A model generated the notes under the pieces. That model had not been told where the DNA came from, did not search any database, and saw nothing but the letters and a program-made list of their open reading frames with translations. Shown one piece after another: positions 6,958 to 14,847 of a stretch of 33,541 nucleotides of DNA. The stretch lies in the NCBI GenBank assembly GCA_002173095.1, contig NHBK01000023.1, positions 2,347-35,887 on the forward strand, in the 5' to 3' direction. Each line of letters starts with the position of its first letter. The first letter of the stretch is position 1. Both the position numbers and the translations under genes were made by a program. The stretch comes from Hyphomonadaceae bacterium TMED5. GTDB lineage: Bacteria > Pseudomonadota > Alphaproteobacteria > Caulobacterales > Hyphomonadaceae.

Positions 6958-7527
6958 ATGGCTAAAGCGCTTTTCCACAAAAACCAGAAAGTGTTTGTAA
7001 AGCCGGTCGGCACATGGGCAATCGTTGAACGCGTTCTGCCGCAATGGGTCAAAGGCATGGATGAACCGCTTCGCGTTCATTACGATGTGGGCCTTGGCCG
7101 TGACTTCTCCGCCAACGAACTTGTCGCTGAAGACAAGATGGAGGAACGTCAGTCTCAGTCTGGTGATCTGACCCTCGAAAACTGGCGCATTTTCCGTGCG
7201 AAAACGCGCTGGGGGTCTGACGAGGACAGCGCAGGCCACCCACATCCGGGCACCTTCCCGGTTGTCGTCACCGACGAAAATGACTGGGGTGGCTGGCGCG
7301 TACCGGGTGCAGAATATGATCGCGATCCGCACCGTATTGAGTATCAGGCACGCTTGATCGCGAACTGCCCTGAAATGCTGAAGCTTCTGAAAACGCTGGT
7401 GGACAACGTGTCTGACGCACCGGAAAACGCCAGCGCAGAAATCCGCCAGCTCGCGCGCATTGGTATCCACGTTCTGCGTGACATTTATGACGTGCCCGAT
7501 CAGCTGCCGAGCGAAGCGGCTGAATAA
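6958..7527 (+). CDS. Conserved protein of unknown function
   Basis: A 189-residue soluble protein I do not recognise by name. Residues 6-55 (HKNQKVFVKPVGTWAIVERV onward to VGLGRDFSANELV) read like a small SH3/KOW-type barrel. The middle (90-125) is rich in Trp, Asp and Gly (NDWGGWRVPGAEYDRDPHR), and the C-terminal third is helical. No signal peptide, membrane span or known catalytic motif is visible. It has a ribosome binding site (GATGAGGAT) close to the ATG and base usage like its neighbours. My impression that similar proteins occur across Caulobacterales and Hyphomonadaceae is from memory and not checked. It precedes a lipoprotein gene by 64 bases. Confidence 0.75.
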   Translation: MAKALFHKNQKVFVKPVGTWAIVERVLPQWVKGMDEPLRVHYDVGLGRDFSANELVAEDKMEERQSQSGDLTLENWRIFRAKTRWGSDEDSAGHPHPGTFPVVVTDENDWGGWRVPGAEYDRDPHRIEYQARLIANCPEMLKLLKTLVDNVSDAPENASAEIRQLARIGIHVLRDIYDVPDQLPSEAAE

Positions 7528-7591
7528 AGATTTTCTCATTTTCATTTGCGCTGTCTGCAACTTATACTCAGCGCGTGTTTGGGGAAATAAA

Positions 7592-8053
7592 ATGAAGCTC
7601 AGCATTACAACCTTCACCCTGCTGGCTGGTCTGAGCCTGTCAGCCTGCGGTTCGGCGCCTGCACCCCAGCAAACACTCGCAGACGATCTGGACTGGCTCA
7701 TCGGGTGCTGGGCGACAGAACAGGGCACGGTCGAGGACTGGTCTTCTTCCGATATGAACACGCTGCTGGGTGAAGGTCGCTCCCCTCGCAGCGATGGCAC
7801 GGTCTTCACCGAATATCTGACCATCAGCCGGAACAAGGACGAGCTGTATTATCTCGCCGCACCGACCGGCACTGAACCCATAATGTTCACCGCGTCAGAA
7901 CGGGGCGCTGGCATGGCAGTGTTTGAAAATCCTGACCACGACTATCCTCAGCGAATTTCCTATCAGCGCAACGGCGACACTTTGTCGGCGACGATTTCGC
8001 TTATGGCGGGCGAGCGGTCCAACCAATGGATATTCGCGCCCTGCGCTGACTGA
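7592..8053 (+). CDS. Lipoprotein with DUF6265-like domain
   Basis: Start set at the ATG at 7592, preceded by GGGGAA; this yields a 153-residue protein with a lipoprotein signal (FTLLAGLSLSAC, lipobox LSAC with Cys18). The mature part matches the DUF6265 pattern: DWLIGCWATE, a threonine/glutamate strand FTEYLTI, ELYYLAAPTGTEPIMF and FENPDHDYPQRISYQ, ending in a further strand. This small lipocalin-like beta fold has no established function. Upstream in-frame codons would put a hydrophobic but implausible extension before the lipobox. The chain ends with a cysteine three residues from the C terminus (APCAD). Outer-membrane or periplasmic location is inferred. Confidence 0.82.
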   Translation: MKLSITTFTLLAGLSLSACGSAPAPQQTLADDLDWLIGCWATEQGTVEDWSSSDMNTLLGEGRSPRSDGTVFTEYLTISRNKDELYYLAAPTGTEPIMFTASERGAGMAVFENPDHDYPQRISYQRNGDTLSATISLMAGERSNQWIFAPCAD

Positions 8054-8145
8054 GACTGATTTTTAAAAGCTCGCTTTAAAGCGCCGCTGACTTTACTATG
8101 TCAGTATCCAATTCCCGCACTTCCGATCAACTTACCGGAGATTTT

Positions 8146-10785
8146 ATGCGTACCGACACGCCTCAGCCCGTTTTTCTTCAGGACTATAAACCTTATCCAT
8201 TCGATATTCCGACCGTTTCAATGGTGTTCGAACTGGATCCCGCCAAGACCCGCGTACTCACAACCATGCAGGTCAAGCGCACCGGTGATGCGCAGGCAGA
8301 TATGGTTCTGGACGGACAGGCCTTTGTCGAGACTGGCGAAATTCTCATCAATGGCAAAGCGCCGGAGCCGTATCAGATTGAGTTCTCTGAAACCGGTCTG
8401 ACACTGCGTGGCGTACCTAATGAGTTTGAACTGAAGACCGAAGTCTGGATTTCACCGGAGAATAATACCGAGCTTTCCGGCCTATACATGTCAGGTGGCC
8501 GGTTCTGCACCCAGTGCGAAGCGGAAGGTTTCCGCCGTATTACCTACTGGCCGGATCGTCCGGATGTCATGTCCGTTTTCTCTGTGCGCATTGAAGCTGA
8601 TGTCAGCTTTGCGCCCACCCTGCTCTCCAACGGCAATCCAGGCGAAGCCGGCGCGATTAACGAAGATCGCCATTTTGCAGAATGGCACGACCCTCACCGT
8701 AAACCGTCTTATCTGTTCGCCCTTTGCGGTGGCGATTATGACGTTTTCGCAGACCATTTCACCACCATGTCCGGTAATGAAGTGGCGCTGTCTATCTTCG
8801 TCGACAAGGGCGATGCAGAGCGCGCAGCCTATGCAATGGACAGCCTGAAACGCTCCATGAAATGGGATGAAGACACGTTTGGCCGTGAATACGATCTCGA
8901 TGTCTTCAACATCGTTGCCGTGCGCGACTTCAACTTTGGCGCCATGGAAAACAAAGGCCTCAACATCTTCAACTCTGCCTATGTTCTGGCGGATGCAGAT
9001 ACTGCAACCGATGGCGATTTCGAGGCGATTGAGAGCATTGTCGCGCACGAATATTTCCACAACTGGACGGGTAACCGCATCACATGCCGTGACTGGTTTC
9101 AGCTGTGCCTGAAAGAAGGCCTGACCGTATTCCGCGATCAGGAATTCTCATCCGACATGCGCTCACGCCCGGTCCAGCGTATTAAAAACGTGATCCGTTT
9201 GCGTGGCCGTCAGTTCGCCGAAGATGCTGGCCCGCTGGCCCACCCGGTTCGTCCTGACCGATATGGCAGCATTGATAACCTCTACACGGCCACCGTTTAC
9301 GAGAAAGGCGCTGAGCTGATCCGCGCGCTGAAAACCTATATCGGCCCGGACGCCTTCAAAGAAGGCATGGACCTTTATTTCGAAAAATATGACGGCACGG
9401 CCACCACGATTGAAGCCTTCTATGAGGGCTTTGAGAAAGCTGCGGGCTTTGACCTTTCCCGCTTCCGCACCTGGTATGGGCAGGCCGGAACGCCAGTCGT
9501 CAAAATTGAGAAAATCGAAGAAGACGGCTCAAACGCTCCGCGCCTTCGTTTCACTCAGTCCATCGCGCCAACGCCGGGGCAATCTGAGAAGAAGCCCGTT
9601 CCAATTCCTCTTCGTGTCAGCGCTTTCCTTGAGGACGGCACAGAGATCAATCCGGAAACCGGTGAGCCGCGCAACAACGCGGATGAAGACGTCGTTCTGC
9701 TGATTGATGCTGTAACGGAACTTCAGCTCGCGACAGAAGCCTCTGATGCTCTGATTTCTGCGAACCGCGATTTCAGTGCACCGGTCAAACTTCAGGACGA
9801 ACTCACCGATGAAGATCGCCTGAAGCTCGTCACGCTGGAAACCGATGCCTTCGCGAAATGGGAAGCTCTTCAGACTGTCGCGCGCAAAACGCTTCTGGAA
9901 ATGGCAGGCAAACTTGCAGCTGGTGAAACCGCGACTGCGCCTGAAGGTCTCGTCAAAGCGATGGCCGAAGCCGTGCGCCAGACAGTTTCAGATGACCCTG
10001 CCTTTGCGTCTCTACTGATGACGCTTCCAGGTGTCGGCGAACTCTTCATGGAGATGTCGCCAGCTGACCCGGCTGCACTGTACGAGGCCAAGCGCATTGT
10101 TCGCATCGAGCTTCTCAAAGAGCTCCAGTCATTGATTGATGAAACCATCGAGGCGAACCTCACCCATGAGGGCGAATTCACCCCGGATGCGGCTTCGGCT
10201 GGCCGTCGCGCATTCTATGCCTCCTGCGTAGACCTGCTGTCGGCCGATGGAGACAAACACAGCGCAAAATTGCTCGCATCTTTCCGTGCCGCGAAAAACA
10301 TGACGGATACGATGTCAGCACTGCGTGCCCTTTCAAACGTGGGTGGACCAGACTTTGACGCGGCCATTAGTGCCTTTGAAGCAAAATGGTCTCATGCGCC
10401 GCTGGTCATGGATAAATGGTTTGGCGTTCAGGCCCTTCAGGCGAGCGATGATGCGATCGGCAATGTTCGCAAGCTGCTCGAGCATAAAGACTTTGACTGG
10501 AAAAACCCGAACCGGGTGCGTTCAGTTGCTGCAACCTTCGCCATGGCGAACCTTGTCGCCTTCCATAGCGATACCGGTGAAGGCTACAAACTGCTTGGTG
10601 ATGTCATCCGAAAAGTCGACCCGCTCAATGGTGCGCTGTCTGCACGCCTGTGTACGGCCTTTGAGCAATGGCGCCGTGTACCAGAGAGCACTCAGGCACA
10701 TGCACGCAAAGAGCTGGAAGCCCTTCGCGACGCGAAACTGTCGAAGAATGCGATGGATATCATTCAGCGGGCGCTTGCCGACTAG
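8146..10785 (+). CDS. pepN: Aminopeptidase N (M1 family zinc metallopeptidase)
   Basis: Cytoplasmic aminopeptidase that removes N-terminal residues from peptides. Start set at ATG 8146 because GGAG stands six bases before it and the protein then aligns with the usual N terminus; an in-frame ATG at 8098 would add 16 residues. The 879-residue length fits the family (about 870). GAMEN at 265-269 binds the substrate amino group; HEYFH at 301-305 and Glu324 (LKEGLT) form the zinc site HExxH-18-E; FCTQCEAEGFRRITYWPDRPD is a PepN-specific segment. The C-terminal half is the helical alpha-solenoid of PepN. A 12-base palindrome (CGCTTTAAAGCG, 8072-8083) lies upstream. Confidence 0.96.
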   Translation: MRTDTPQPVFLQDYKPYPFDIPTVSMVFELDPAKTRVLTTMQVKRTGDAQADMVLDGQAFVETGEILINGKAPEPYQIEFSETGLTLRGVPNEFELKTEVWISPENNTELSGLYMSGGRFCTQCEAEGFRRITYWPDRPDVMSVFSVRIEADVSFAPTLLSNGNPGEAGAINEDRHFAEWHDPHRKPSYLFALCGGDYDVFADHFTTMSGNEVALSIFVDKGDAERAAYAMDSLKRSMKWDEDTFGREYDLDVFNIVAVRDFNFGAMENKGLNIFNSAYVLADADTATDGDFEAIESIVAHEYFHNWTGNRITCRDWFQLCLKEGLTVFRDQEFSSDMRSRPVQRIKNVIRLRGRQFAEDAGPLAHPVRPDRYGSIDNLYTATVYEKGAELIRALKTYIGPDAFKEGMDLYFEKYDGTATTIEAFYEGFEKAAGFDLSRFRTWYGQAGTPVVKIEKIEEDGSNAPRLRFTQSIAPTPGQSEKKPVPIPLRVSAFLEDGTEINPETGEPRNNADEDVVLLIDAVTELQLATEASDALISANRDFSAPVKLQDELTDEDRLKLVTLETDAFAKWEALQTVARKTLLEMAGKLAAGETATAPEGLVKAMAEAVRQTVSDDPAFASLLMTLPGVGELFMEMSPADPAALYEAKRIVRIELLKELQSLIDETIEANLTHEGEFTPDAASAGRRAFYASCVDLLSADGDKHSAKLLASFRAAKNMTDTMSALRALSNVGGPDFDAAISAFEAKWSHAPLVMDKWFGVQALQASDDAIGNVRKLLEHKDFDWKNPNRVRSVAATFAMANLVAFHSDTGEGYKLLGDVIRKVDPLNGALSARLCTAFEQWRRVPESTQAHARKELEALRDAKLSKNAMDIIQRALAD

Positions 10786-10829
10786 CATAAATTGCAAATG
10801 ATAGTCCGTTATAAAGACGGTATTAATTC

Positions 10830-10880
10830 AGACCCGCTAGTGTCATCACTATCTTAGTGTTTTGGCCTTGCGGGTCTTTT
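10830..10880 (+). terminator. Terminator-like nested hairpins between pepN and the response regulator
   Basis: AGACCCGC (10830-10837) pairs perfectly with GCGGGTCT (10870-10877), followed by a T run to 10880. Inside the loop, TAGTG (10838-10842), CACTA (10847-10851) and TAGTG (10855-10859) can form either of two mutually exclusive 5-base hairpins. It may end pepN transcripts, but its right arm includes the only ribosome-binding-like sequence (CGGGT) of the next gene, whose ATG begins at 10883. Confidence 0.55.
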
Positions 10881-10882
10881 GT

Positions 10883-11419
10883 ATGTCTAACTCGAACATG
10901 AACCGGCTGACTGTGCTGATTGTTGACGACAACAAGCACATGATCACGATCGTAAAGACCCTGCTTCGAGGCTTTGGCATCTCGCACTTCCTGGAAGCCA
11001 ATGACGCGGCTGAAGCCTTCGACATTGTGCGTTCAGAGCATATCGACTTCATCATCGTTGACTATCTGATGGACATTCTGGACGGCACCGACTTTGTCCG
11101 TCTTGTTCGCACCGGCGATGACAGCCCGAACCCTTTCATTCCGATCATCATGCTGACGGCCTATTCAGAACGCTCCAAGGTGATCGCAGCGCGTGACGCG
11201 GGTGTAACAGAATTTTGCTGTAAGCCCGTCACCGCCAAGGAGTTGTTCCGTAAAGTCCGCGCGATTGTGAACACGCCACGTCCGTTTATCCGGACATCTA
11301 ATTATTTCGGCCCGGACCGCAGACGCAATAAATCTGATACCTATCGTGGACCTGAACGTCGTAGTGAAGAGTCTCAAGATATTGAAACACCAGACGCTGA
11401 AAATCTGGAAATGAACTAA
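10883..11419 (+). CDS. Stand-alone response regulator (CheY-like receiver)
   Basis: A 178-residue protein with one receiver domain. Asp15-Asp16 (VDDN), phosphoacceptor Asp60 (IIVDYLMD), Thr92 (MLTAYSE) and Lys114 (CCKPVTAKEL) are all in place, so it should be phosphorylated. There is no DNA-binding or enzymatic output domain; the tail (about 130-178) contains YFGPDRRRNK and RGPERR, a motif seen on single-domain receivers of alphaproteobacteria. The start at ATG 10883 keeps the core; an in-frame TTG at 10862 is less likely. The next gene, 126 bases downstream on the same strand, is a histidine kinase, so it may be its partner. Translation initiation may be affected by the hairpin overlapping the upstream 50 bases. 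Confidence 0.88.
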   Translation: MSNSNMNRLTVLIVDDNKHMITIVKTLLRGFGISHFLEANDAAEAFDIVRSEHIDFIIVDYLMDILDGTDFVRLVRTGDDSPNPFIPIIMLTAYSERSKVIAARDAGVTEFCCKPVTAKELFRKVRAIVNTPRPFIRTSNYFGPDRRRNKSDTYRGPERRSEESQDIETPDAENLEMN

Positions 11420-11545
11420 GAGTAAATTTTTCTGTTCAAAGTTTCATCGATTCGTTCACAGGATTCAGAGTCTTAAAACAGTCTTAATATTTGGCCCGGT
11501 ATCAGAATCGTGGGCTTTTATGCCTTGAACTGTCGAGGCACAATT

Positions 11546-13975
11546 TTGAACACGACATCCGGATACTCAGCAAACAAAGGCAAGAAGGACGCGTCGCAGA
11601 CATCAGTCGCGAAAACTTCGAACCCGCTTGCCCGGCTGACATTCCTGGCTTCTATTTTCCTGCTCGTACAAATTGCTATTCTTGGCGTTAAGGGCTGGGA
11701 TGATATTTCACGCGAAAGCGACCTACAGCGCGCCCGTCTTGAAAGCGAGATGGAAGGCATGTTGGGTCGACTGGAAATTCAGCGCCAGCTTATCTCAGAT
11801 GCTGTCTCAATCGGCGCAAATGCTGGGCAGTCAGAGCTTCAGATCGAAAGCGAAATCTCCTCGATCCAGCGCCTGTTCCGGATTTCTCCAGAAGGCAATC
11901 GCGCGGGCCTTGCAGATCGTTCAACCCTCATCACCGCACGGTGGATGGCTGCGAACAATGTGAGCATTGGCGCAAGTCAGACCAATCTTGTCCTGCTCGT
12001 CCCGGTTGGGCGCACCGAATATGCGGCGACCATTCCGCTGCATCGGATCACCGCTGAAATTCCCGGCAACGAAGCCCTGCGCCTCTCGCTCAATAATAGT
12101 CCGGACATGACAGGTGAGATCGGCTCGCCGCAGACGCTTTCATGGCTGGACGAACAGACGCTAGCAGGCCGCTATAGCGGCTTTGATCGTTTCTGGACAC
12201 GCTTCACCTCCACATGCATTGCCTATAATGGCGGCCCGCTCAATGCGTGTCAGGTCCATACCCAGCCATGGTTCAGCACAATCGGCACCGGCGCAATTCT
12301 ACTCTACTCACTGCTCTTCCTGTCTCCGACACTGGCGGTACTTTCCATTCTTGGCTTTGTCCGGGCCAAACGCAGCGGCCATGCCTCACCAATCGATATT
12401 TCCTCTCGCTCTGCGGTATGGACGGGCGCGCCGCTTATGTCTGAGCCAGATCTTCACACGCTCGCGGCCGCCAATGGCACAGGCGCATGGCAAATTGACC
12501 ATCAGCTGAAGAGTATGCGCATCACCGGGTCACTCGCCGATGCGTTCGGTCTGAAATCCGGTGCTGAACTGCCAATGAATCGGCTCGACCAGTATTTCGG
12601 CAATGAGAATGCCTCCCGCTTCCTCTCCGCTGTTCAGAAGGCCGTTCAGGAGGGCAAGCTTCGCGGCACGCTCAATCTGCGTAGCCGTTTCTTTGAATTC
12701 CGGGGCGTTCGCCCGACCGAAGATCGCCGTGCTGCTCAGGTCGCGCTTGAAGGCTTCGCTATTGATGTCTCTGACCGCCGCATGCTGGAAGAGCGCATGA
12801 AAGCCTCTGAGAGCCGCCTGCGTCAGGCCTTTGAAGGCTTCTCCATGCCGATTGCCCTTTGGGATAATCGCCGCCGCCTGATGTTCTGGAATGCCGCCTT
12901 TGAAAAAGCCTTCTCTCTGAATGAAGCGGTTCTGCGCCCTGGCGTCAGCCATGACATTGTGAATGTCGAGATTAGCAAGGCGATCCGGATTGACCGCTCC
13001 AGTGAGAGCATCACCGGTGAACGCGAAATCCTCATGCGTGATGGTCGCTGGTTCCATCTGGCAGAGCGCGACACCTCTGCCGGCCTCATGCTGACCATTG
13101 CGAACGACATTTCAACGCTGAAGAACCAACAGGACGAACACCTTCGCAATGAGAAGAAGCTGAAGCGACTTGTTTCAGAACTCGAACGTTCTGAAGGCCG
13201 TGCGCGGGAATTCACGCGCAAATATGCTGAAGAGAAGACCAAGGCCGAACATGCAAGTCAGGCCAAGGGCAGCTTCCTTGCGAATATGAGCCATGAGCTG
13301 CGCACGCCGCTCAACGCCATTAATGGCTTCTCTGAAATGCTCGTGAAGGAGGTCTTCGGCCCGCTTGGCGACCAACGCTATCAGTCTTATGCGCAGGATA
13401 TCCTTCTGTCCGGTCAGCACTTGCTCGACATGATCAATGACATTCTCGACATGGCTAAGATCGAGTCCGGCAAGATGACGATCAACACCAAGCCAATCGA
13501 CCCGGTAGAACCTGTTGATGCGGCTGTGCGCATGATCCGCCGCAAGGCTGACGAGAAGAACCTTGAGCTGAAACTGGTTCATGATGATGATGTTCAGGAT
13601 ATTGAGGCAGACCACCGCGCTGTGCGTCAGATGGTGCTGAACCTTGTCTCCAACGCCATCAAATTCACAAAGGATGGCGGCAAGGTCACCGTTTCTGTCG
13701 AGAACCAAAAAGAATTCGTCGCGATTGCCGTGAAAGACTCCGGCGTGGGCATTCCGAAGGACGATCTGCCTAAGCTTGCCAATCCATTTGAGCAGGCTGA
13801 GTCCAATCAGGACATGAATATGAATGGTACGGGCCTTGGCCTTGCCCTCACCCGCTCACTGGCCGAACTGCATGGCGGACGTTTTGAAATCGACAGTGAG
13901 CTTGGCGTTGGCACGACAGTGACGCTCTATTTGCCGGTCCAACAGCCTGACGAAGATTCAATTGAAGCCGCCTGA
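11546..13975 (+). CDS. pleC: Membrane sensor histidine kinase, PleC-like (two PAS domains)
   Basis: I chose the TTG start at 11546 because GAGG lies seven bases before it; an in-frame GTG at 11510 has no such site. The 809-residue protein has a membrane span at about 31-48, a periplasmic region of about 200 residues, a second span at about 247-272, two PAS-like domains (about 305-410 and 425-540), a coiled coil, a HisKA domain with His583 (SHELRTPLNAINGFSEML), and an ATPase domain with Asn703 (NLVSNAIKF), DSGVGI and NGTGLGLAL. The stretch FGPLGDQRYQSYAQDILLSG plus HLLDMINDILDMAKIESGKM is typical of PleC/PdhS kinases, which act on DivK/PleD in cell polarity. The architecture fits PleC, but other PdhS-family kinases are possible. 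Confidence 0.82.
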   Translation: MNTTSGYSANKGKKDASQTSVAKTSNPLARLTFLASIFLLVQIAILGVKGWDDISRESDLQRARLESEMEGMLGRLEIQRQLISDAVSIGANAGQSELQIESEISSIQRLFRISPEGNRAGLADRSTLITARWMAANNVSIGASQTNLVLLVPVGRTEYAATIPLHRITAEIPGNEALRLSLNNSPDMTGEIGSPQTLSWLDEQTLAGRYSGFDRFWTRFTSTCIAYNGGPLNACQVHTQPWFSTIGTGAILLYSLLFLSPTLAVLSILGFVRAKRSGHASPIDISSRSAVWTGAPLMSEPDLHTLAAANGTGAWQIDHQLKSMRITGSLADAFGLKSGAELPMNRLDQYFGNENASRFLSAVQKAVQEGKLRGTLNLRSRFFEFRGVRPTEDRRAAQVALEGFAIDVSDRRMLEERMKASESRLRQAFEGFSMPIALWDNRRRLMFWNAAFEKAFSLNEAVLRPGVSHDIVNVEISKAIRIDRSSESITGEREILMRDGRWFHLAERDTSAGLMLTIANDISTLKNQQDEHLRNEKKLKRLVSELERSEGRAREFTRKYAEEKTKAEHASQAKGSFLANMSHELRTPLNAINGFSEMLVKEVFGPLGDQRYQSYAQDILLSGQHLLDMINDILDMAKIESGKMTINTKPIDPVEPVDAAVRMIRRKADEKNLELKLVHDDDVQDIEADHRAVRQMVLNLVSNAIKFTKDGGKVTVSVENQKEFVAIAVKDSGVGIPKDDLPKLANPFEQAESNQDMNMNGTGLGLALTRSLAELHGGRFEIDSELGVGTTVTLYLPVQQPDEDSIEAA

Positions 13976-13988
13976 TCAGGGCGGCTTC
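13964..13988 (+). other. Hairpin at the 3' end of the kinase gene
   Basis: GAAGCCGCC (13964-13972) and GGCGGCTTC (13980-13988) form a 9-base perfect stem whose loop includes the stop codon. No T tract follows, so it may protect the mRNA end or act as a Rho-assisted end rather than a canonical terminator. Confidence 0.4.
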
Positions 13989-14030
13989 GACATGTTGTAT
14001 CTTATCTCTGGCGTATAGCTAAATATCTCT

Positions 14031-14714
14031 TCAGCCGTAAATCCCACGCGCTGCGTTCGAGGCTTCTTTCGTCGGACGACGCGCGACATAGAAGAATGTA
14101 AACAGCGCAGAAAATATACTCAGCAGGAACCAGATATTGAGACCGCTTGCAATAGCCTGAGCGAGCAAACCTTGCTCAGTGACTGGCCCCTCTGGGCCAC
14201 GTCGTTGCGCCGTTTGAGGCGGAACTGAAGCATCTTCAGTCACTTCAGCCCCGTCCGTCGACATAGGAGCTGCAGCTTGTTCAGCCTGCTGCGCCGCTTC
14301 GGCTTCAATCAACGCCATTTGCGCAGGCACACTGGCCGCGCCCAACACAGCGAGCGACGTACCCAATAGAAACGGGAGGCTGATAATCATAGCCAAAAGA
14401 ACAGGCTTCGCAGCGTCTGTCAGTCTGCGCAAATGACTAATCATGGACATGGCAAGCAAAAGCCCAAGACCGAAAAAGGCAATCGCAGCGCCGACCCAGG
14501 GATTGCTACCCGTCGCAATGATCGCACCAATGAAAACAAATGCCCGCACAATGGCGAGGTACATCTGCCCGCGCAAAAATACTGGCTTGGTTGATCGCCC
14601 TTCCGGCCAGAAGAATTCAGCGAGCCAATTGGCCTTCTGCACGTCTTCACCCTCATGGGAAATCCATGGGCGGTTTGGGTCATACAGCTCTGATGTGGAT
14701 GTATCGATGGACAC
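14031..14714 (-). CDS. Four-helix inner-membrane protein of unknown function
   Basis: A 227-residue protein with likely membrane spans at about 51-69, 73-92, 104-128 and 190-211. Between spans 3 and 4 is an Ala/Gln/Glu/Pro-rich low-complexity loop (about 130-180). The FFWPEGR motif (34-40) before the first span and HLRRLTDAAKP (94-104) after the second weakly recall DUF805 membrane proteins (FFxFxGR and RLHDxGK), but I would not assign it. Translation probably starts at GTG 14714 with AGAGG upstream. The gene follows pccA on the minus strand, but a good terminator separates them, so it likely has its own promoter or relies on readthrough. Confidence 0.72.
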   Translation of the reverse strand: MSIDTSTSELYDPNRPWISHEGEDVQKANWLAEFFWPEGRSTKPVFLRGQMYLAIVRAFVFIGAIIATGSNPWVGAAIAFFGLGLLLAMSMISHLRRLTDAAKPVLLAMIISLPFLLGTSLAVLGAASVPAQMALIEAEAAQQAEQAAAPMSTDGAEVTEDASVPPQTAQRRGPEGPVTEQGLLAQAIASGLNIWFLLSIFSALFTFFYVARRPTKEASNAARGIYG

Positions 14715-14730
14715 GTGATTTCGCCTCTGA

Positions 14731-14762
14731 CAAGAAAAGGAGCCGAATCCGTATCGGCTCCT
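14731..14762 (-). terminator. Terminator of pccA (minus strand)
   Basis: A 9-base perfect stem (14738-14746 with 14754-14762) is followed on the minus strand by TTTTCTTG. It lies 86 bases past the pccA stop and 17 bases before the membrane-protein start. Confidence 0.75.
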
Positions 14763-14847
14763 GATATATATTTTCTGTTTTTCGATAAAACAGAAACTTG
14801 CTCAGAGTGCAAGTGCCGGAACGAAAATTATTCCGGCGGGCAGAATT

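Noticed and set aside
6901-7836. 311-codon minus-strand frame across three plus-strand elements
   Set aside because: It spans a conserved gene, an intergenic gap and a lipoprotein gene in antisense; the product has no coherent domain.
8072-8083. CGCTTTAAAGCG palindrome upstream of pepN
   Set aside because: Short and in an AT/GC-mixed gap; without other copies it is not distinguishable from chance.
8491-9060. 189-codon minus-strand frame opposite pepN
   Set aside because: It covers the conserved GAMEN and HExxH region of pepN in antisense and has no domain or ribosome binding site.
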